Below are positions 59,393 to 64,000 of a DNA stretch of 64,000 nucleotides, piece after piece. This stretch comes from Sipunculus nudus (lineage: Eukaryota; Annelida; Sipuncula; Golfingiida; Sipunculidae): contig CM049307.1 in NCBI GenBank assembly GCA_026874595.1, positions 92,044,330 through 92,108,329 on the forward strand, given 5' to 3'. Made by a program: the position numbers and the translations under genes. The notes under the pieces were generated by a model, which was given only the letters and a program-made list of their open reading frames with translations, made no database searches and was not told the origin of the DNA. Position 1 is the first letter of the stretch. The number at the start of each line of letters is the position of its first letter.

Positions 59393-60808
59393 TATCCGCC
59401 AAAACGAAGTTTTGCGGATACTGTTTTTTGACCGGGTTCCTCCGCCGCCGCCGCGTTCGTTTCCAGAGAGCTCCTCTGAGACTAATGGACCGATTTTTCC
59501 GAAACTTACACCAATCATCGGTTCACATGTGAACTGGTGCCTTACCAATTTGCGTTGACCTCTGACCTTTCCTCTCTATCCAGCGTCCATTTGTGGGTCT
59601 GTTTTCACACATAAACCCTCATATCTCGGGAATCGTTTGACCGATCAGGAAATAAAATTTATACAAATGTAGCCCTTGGATTGCTTTATAACATACACAA
59701 AAAATGGTGGCGCCATCTGTAACCATGTTTGCACAGTGTCCATCTGTTCATCTGCCTTGGGTTAAAATCACTCATATCTCTGCAGTGAATTGACTAAATC
59801 ACCTGAAATTCGTCATGCGTATACATCCTGGATAGCTTTCTTGATTTTATGACAGGTGGCGCCACCTACATTCACGTTCACGCTGGTGACATCCAAGCTC
59901 ATATCTCGGGAACCGTTTGACCGATCAGGAAATAAAATTTATACAAATGTAGCCTTTGGATAGCTCTATAACATACACAAAAAATGGTCGCGCCACCTGT
60001 AACCATGTTTGCAAAGTGTCCATCTGTTCATCTGCCTTGGGTTAAAATCACTCATATCTCTGCAGTGAATTGACTAATTCATCTGAAATTCGGCATGCAT
60101 ATACATCCTGGATAGCTTTCTTGATTTTATGACAGGTGGCGCCACCTACATACAAGGTTATGCTGCAGACATCCAAGCTCATATCTTGGGGACCGTTTGA
60201 ACGATTGGGCCAAAGTTTTGCATGTGTATAGATCTCACATAGGTCTTTATCATACACAAAACTGGAGGGGCACCTGCAACCATTTTTGCACATTTTGCAC
60301 AGTGTCTGTCTGTTAGTCTGCCGTGGCCTAAAATCACTCATTTCTCTGTAGTGGTTTGACATAACTACCTAAAATTTTGCAGGTTTAAACATCCTGGACA
60401 GCTTTCTTGATTTTATGACAGGTGGCGCCACCTACATTCTAGTTAACGCTGCACACATTCAAGCTCATATCTCAGGAACTATTTGACCGATTGGGCCAAA
60501 ATTATGCATGTGTTTAGATCTCACATAGGTCTTTATCATTCACAAACCTTGGGCTAAAATCACTCATATACATGTAGTGGTTTGACTTTTCTGCCTAAAA
60601 TTTTGCATATGTATACAACTTGGACAGCTTTCTGGATTTGTGGTAGGTGGCACAACCTACATACACATTTAGGCTGCAGACATCTATGCTAATATGCAAC
60701 ATACCTCACTCTATTTCCCCTTGCCACTCAATCCATGCCTCACTTCACCCGTTCCACTCTGATTTTGGCGGATACACGTAGTCACTTGTCGATTACCCGT
60801 ATTCTAGT
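59393..60808 (+). mobile_element. H2 rolling-circle-like element, forward copy, innermost of the nest
   Basis: It starts GTATCCGCCAAAACGAAG followed by TTTTGCGGATAC, a nearly perfect 5' hairpin. Next come CCGCCGCCGCCGCG and AGAGCTCCTCTGAGAC. About four tandem units of 280-286 bp follow, with GGTGGCGCCACC at 59855, 60135 and 60421. It ends GGCGGATACACGTAGTCACT, TGTCGATTACCCG, TATTCTAGTT. It lies in the T run after GCCACCTGTA of an H1c unit, and the host unit resumes at once with 'ttttctctatttttgag'. Confidence 0.85.
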
Positions 60809-61215
60809 TTTTAAAGTTTACACATATTTTCTCTATTTTTGAGATATATAAATACAGACTAAATCTTGGCTTGTTGGTTAATCTGTTTGATGCTTCAGTT
60901 GAATGGGTATATACTACCATTCTTATGATAAAATTTCCTTATGCCAATCTCTTCCCAGTCAGCTGAGCGTCATGACCCATGGGTCACTTGTTATATTAGG
61001 CAGCCTTGAAATGTAACAATGGCTTTTTCATGGGAAACGGAGGTTTTTCCTTAATATCTCAAGGGAACGAAGTTCTAGTGACCCAGTTTTCGGTATGGTA
61101 GGACATTTTGGGGACATCTAACTGTATGTAAAATTTTGGATTGGATTTGTAGGTCCAACGGTTTCAAAGCGTGCCCTGTTAACGGACGGACGGCTGGACG
61201 GACAAAGGACACAAA

Positions 61216-61495
61216 CATTTGCCTGAAACCCTTAAAAAAAAATTCAGGTGGCTGAAGGTGGGGGGGGGGGGGTCTCCATGCCCCCCCCCCCCCCTACGGA
61301 TCCGCTTCTGCTGATACTGTCAATTTCGTATCAGATGTTGCTTAATGCGCATAAATATCAAACAATGGGATTTTAATGTAAAAATATGACTATGCGAGTA
61401 GACATTATCACGGAGTGCTTATGGCGGAGTGTCGATTGAAAGGAGATAAAACGATACTTTTGCCCCTTGTTGGCAGTAAATGAGATATATCTTAC
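61216..61495. other. GPCR intron with facing G and C tracts
   Basis: A run of about 12 G bases (near 61260) and a run of about 14 C bases (near 61281) could fold back. Otherwise unremarkable. Confidence 0.5.
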
Positions 61496-61594
61496 GCTTC
61501 GTTGAGGCCTGTTGACGGCGTAGAGTTGGTAGATCTGGAAAGGAGTCCAGCATACAAAGAAAGCTGCCAGGACGACGACTAGCATCCGTATAAC
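61496..61594 (-). CDS. Internal exon of a rhodopsin-family GPCR (TM6)
   Basis: A 99-bp phase-0 exon on the minus strand: TTTTTTCAG acceptor, 33 codons, then the donor C|GTAAGA at 61495. It opens VIRMLVVVLAAFFVCWTPFQ, the end of the third intracellular loop and TM6 with the class A C-W-x-P motif (CWTP), and closes IYQLYAVNRPQRS in extracellular loop 3. It splices in frame to AQNWELSW of the exon at 46408, giving a loop of normal length. The R-M-L-V-V-V...F-x-C-W pattern is common in peptide receptors such as the cholecystokinin, QRFP and NPFF groups. TM1-TM5 must be encoded beyond 64000. Confidence 0.9.
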
Positions 61595-63184
61595 CTGAAA
61601 AAAGTTAACAATGAGATCTGTGAGTATCATATCATGTCCATGAGTGTGACAATTAAAGGTACTGAATTTCTTGAAAATTCGTAAATTTATGGGAGCAGAA
61701 TTTGAATATGTTGCGTTTCTTATAAAAAAATAGTTATGAGATGAGACTAAGGTGACATGTTTGAGAGCTCAGTGCTTGGTATTTTATAAACAATGTCAAT
61801 ATTGGTTATGTTTATTTATTCATAATTTTTTTTACAAATTGTTTACTTACAAACGAAACGTGTTCACGAAAACTGGTTAGTGAATGGTCTGGGCAGTAAA
61901 AAGATCATCGCCGAATAACCAAAACGCCATTTTTTACCGTGGAATAAATGGGTATTGTCATATGCGGCAAGTAAATGAAGAAAATACAATTTTTTACTCC
62001 TGTATTGGCTGCCTGAGATGTATGGTAATAAAAAGAAAGGGAAGGAACTAAGTTCATCATATATATACTTTTAGAACTTAATTTTGCTTTCTTTACAACA
62101 CTTTTTTCAGGATTAGATTTGAATTAAATAACTCATATGTACACACATTTCACACTATACTGCAGACACCCATCGAAGCTGATTAAAAAAGGCTACTGAC
62201 ACATACCATATCCTAATATTTCTTACTATAAAATGTTTAAATAAAATATATGTTTTTCCATAAACAAATATATATTTAGAGAGAGAGAGGCAGAACTCGC
62301 AAGAAATTGATGTGTTAAAATCTATAATTGCGTCTTATTCCGCTATAAAGGTAGAGGAACAAAAGGTATTAATCCCCGACTCCTGAAAAGGTGAGGGGAC
62401 CATATCTCCCTCTCACCATTAAACAGAACTCCTGCGAATTAATTTATAACGCGTTTCTCTGTTGTCTGGAATCTGTGGAGATCAGTGTGACTGAAAAAGC
62501 TCACTAAAACCACGAACTGGAATATGCCCGGCCATAAAGCATCTCGAATACTGATTATTTGGCATTATCGAAAGCGTTTTCGCAATCTATGGTTGAATTG
62601 ATAGATTTGCACCGGAAACGCTTGAGATCGCTTCATTTTACATGGACGGATCACGTGAGTAACTGGATGAAAAAAACATAGCCATAATATTCTAAGGCAG
62701 TACTTGCCTGTCATTTACAGTATGGGCGAGAAGACAAAATTACATGTGAGGAACCGTTTTCTATTTGAAAATAAATCTTAATAGTCGTAGATTAACGCAT
62801 TTTTTTCTGTTATTGAAGAGTTTAAAAATCAGATTTTTCTGCCATCCATTGTTTCTAAATGTGATATTTGATGTGGAAGGTATACCTAAAATGCATAGAG
62901 AGTCATTGCATCCATGTAATATAATAATATTAACTCATATTCTTGTTATGGAATTCTGAGAATACTGTGTACAAACACAGAGGTCATAATATGCTGCAAT
63001 AGTATGTGCATTATCTCACGCCTTTAGTTTATTTTTACTGAATTCAAAAGTTTTCAGGCAAAACCATCCTTGCTCACACACTTACTATCTCAAATTCACC
63101 TTTTTATACGGTTCTATGTTTGTATAAACATTGTCCAGGTGGGGTGTGTCTGTTTACCATGACAAAACTGCATGATTCGCACAG
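61595..63184 (-). other. Probable GPCR intron, no further exon seen
   Basis: No minus-strand frame with transmembrane character or splice borders was found. It contains AT-rich DNA, a short GAGAGAGA tract near 62279 and scattered chance frames. Confidence 0.45.
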
Positions 63185-63412
63185 GTCCGTACTAAACTCA
63201 CCCAGAAGCTCGCACTGAACCCGTTAAAGCTCGTACTAAACTCGTACAAAATCGAACTGAATTCGTTTAAGGTCATACTGAACTCGTACAAGCTTGCACT
63301 GAACACGTATAGGTTCATATTAAACTCGTACAAGCTCGCGCTGAACTCGTTCCCGCTTGCACTTAATTCGTACACGCTCGTACTGAACTCGTATAGGATC
63401 GTACTGATCTAA
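63185..63412. repeat. 21-bp minisatellite, about ten units
   Basis: The unit is close to GCTCGTACTGAACTCGTACAA, repeated head to tail with 10-30% variation. Because 21 is a multiple of three, a frame stays open on the minus strand and reads as a heptad-like repeat around YEFSASL. The alternating CTCGTAC and GTACGAG-like words make single units partly self-complementary. Coding is doubtful. Confidence 0.8.
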
Positions 63413-64000
63413 TCTTCGTACTTATCGTCATAGACTGCTGCACTCCTAAAAAACACTCGGCTGCCCTGGTCAATCGAACTAAGCTTGTATTATAACTGCA
63501 CGTACTGAAATAAGTTGTGCAGGAAGGCTTAATTTTATTGATTATTAGTTTTTGCATTGTGCTCTTTCCCAGAGTACTGAGAACAGAAATTAATGTAATA
63601 TGCTTCTGACGAAGCATGTATATTTCATTTATTTTTTAAGGAATTCGGGCGATTGAACTGAAATATCCCTGAGTGTTTGTATGAGGGTCTGGCTCCGGAA
63701 GACTTATAAATATTGTAGGCCCACGAGATATTGCCTATTTATTTAGCCTCCCTCCTTATGTTGTTAAGGAGGTCTAATTATCGGATTGATCTAAAAATAA
63801 TAGAATTGACCTTTGAACGCAATGTTTGTCATATAGGTCAAAAATTTGCACAGGACATTTCTTGTTTTAATTATCCTCGTTTCCAAAGGCCATAGCAGAT
63901 TCCCAATTGTCGCAGCGGGGGGTGCAGCGATAGCTTGGTGATTACACACATCTAATTTATTTCTTTTTTTTTATGTTTACATTTCCGATCTTTATAATTA
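63413..64000. other. Window end, no gene recognised
   Basis: A minus-strand frame (63363-63617) continues out of the minisatellite but has no recognisable domain. Near 63800 'aggtcaaaaatttgcacagga' recalls other repeats. Nothing else was seen. Confidence 0.4.

Larger units (their letters stand above)
57329..60992 (+). mobile_element. H1 Helentron-like element, subfamily c, inserted in a reversed H1b
   Basis: The head TTTTAGCTCAGCTGAC and GTCATCTGAGCTA pair as a 13-bp stem with one mismatch and a TGAAA loop. A TCCG/TCTG microsatellite follows (57378-57415). The tail is CAGCTGAGCGTCATGACC, ATGGGTCACTTGTT (60959-60992). The interior is a tandem array of ~337-bp units, itself interrupted by the H2 copy at 59393. 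Because the host sequence is known from other copies, both termini are set to within a few bases. Confidence 0.85.
55684..61215 (-). mobile_element. H1b element, minus orientation, split by a younger H1
   Basis: The 3' end is at 55684-55716 (minus: CAGCTGAGCGCCGTGACCAA, then TGGGTCCCTTGTT). The body 55820-57328 is the reverse complement of the 11112-14266 interior, including its C tract (here G, 56741-56754). The body breaks at 57329 and resumes at 60993 with ATATTAGGCAGCC, exactly where the phrase would continue, and runs to a TCCG microsatellite near 61205. The 5' hairpin is missing. The gap is filled by the H1c element at 57329-60992. Confidence 0.8.
46409..61495 (-). other. 15.1-kb GPCR intron with nested transposons
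   Basis: The intron runs from the GTAAGA donor at 61495 to the TTTTCAG acceptor at 46409, minus strand. It contains a MITE, an unexplained open frame and the nested H1/H2 stack, listed separately. 46580-47779 and 48594-51189 hold nothing I can name. Confidence 0.75.

Noticed and set aside
63185-63412. Coiled-coil gene fragment from heptad-like frame
   Set aside because: A 21-bp minisatellite automatically gives a seven-residue periodic frame. Residue pattern lacks the hydrophobic a/d spacing of a real coiled coil.

Overview
The window is 64 kb of AT-rich, intron- and repeat-dominated animal DNA. The repeat families (head sequences beginning TTTTAGCTCAGCTGAC followed by TCCG microsatellites, GGTGGCGCCACC-bearing repeats, many short TA-flanked MITEs) look like those of mollusc genomes, most likely a bivalve. 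That taxonomic call is an inference from memory of repeat style, not a search result. There are no bacterial-type operons; almost all short open frames lie inside repeats and look like chance.

Only two host genes are supported, both partial. On the + strand, two exons with consistent GT/AG borders and matching phase (2413-2487 and 21607-21710, separated by a 19.1 kb intron) encode the C-terminal 58 or so residues of a small coiled-coil protein whose end resembles anaphase-promoting complex subunit 16. On the - strand, two phase-0 exons (61594-61496 and 46408-46217, separated by a 15.1 kb intron) encode TM6 and TM7 plus the tail of a rhodopsin-family, peptide-receptor-like GPCR. The two genes converge, with their 3' ends roughly 23-25 kb apart. 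A weaker single-exon candidate lies on the - strand at 51190-51471.

The rest is a transposon landscape. Three families have an architecture expected of Helentron-type rolling-circle elements or their non-autonomous derivatives: a 5' terminal hairpin, a word near the 5' end that recurs inverted near the 3' end, a short 3' hairpin, and an end at ...TTGTT or ...CTAGTT inside T-rich DNA. I call them H1 (8089-10511, 11112-14266, 15115-17551, 30624-32283, 54458-55494, 55684-61215, 57329-60992), H2 (23848-25270, 59393-60808, decayed copies at 3905 and 27660) and H3 (40226-41388, with 5' fragments at about 34121 and 37172 and a relative at 25430). At 55.7-61.2 kb three of them are nested like Russian dolls, which fixes their termini. 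At 31.3-40.3 kb a 3 kb chimera of H1 body, other sequence and H3 head is tandemly triplicated. At 17.9-20.5 kb there is a roughly 145-bp satellite with a 957-bp higher-order duplication.

Other elements are a 435-bp miniature LTR retrotransposon (28533-28967) whose LTRs carry tRNA-like A and B boxes, several TA- or TTA-flanked MITEs, a frameshifted pogo/Tigger-like transposase fragment, a non-LTR reverse-transcriptase remnant, fold-back repeats, an exceptionally strong 16-bp hairpin and a 21-bp minisatellite. No autonomous Rep/helicase or other intact transposase gene was found.
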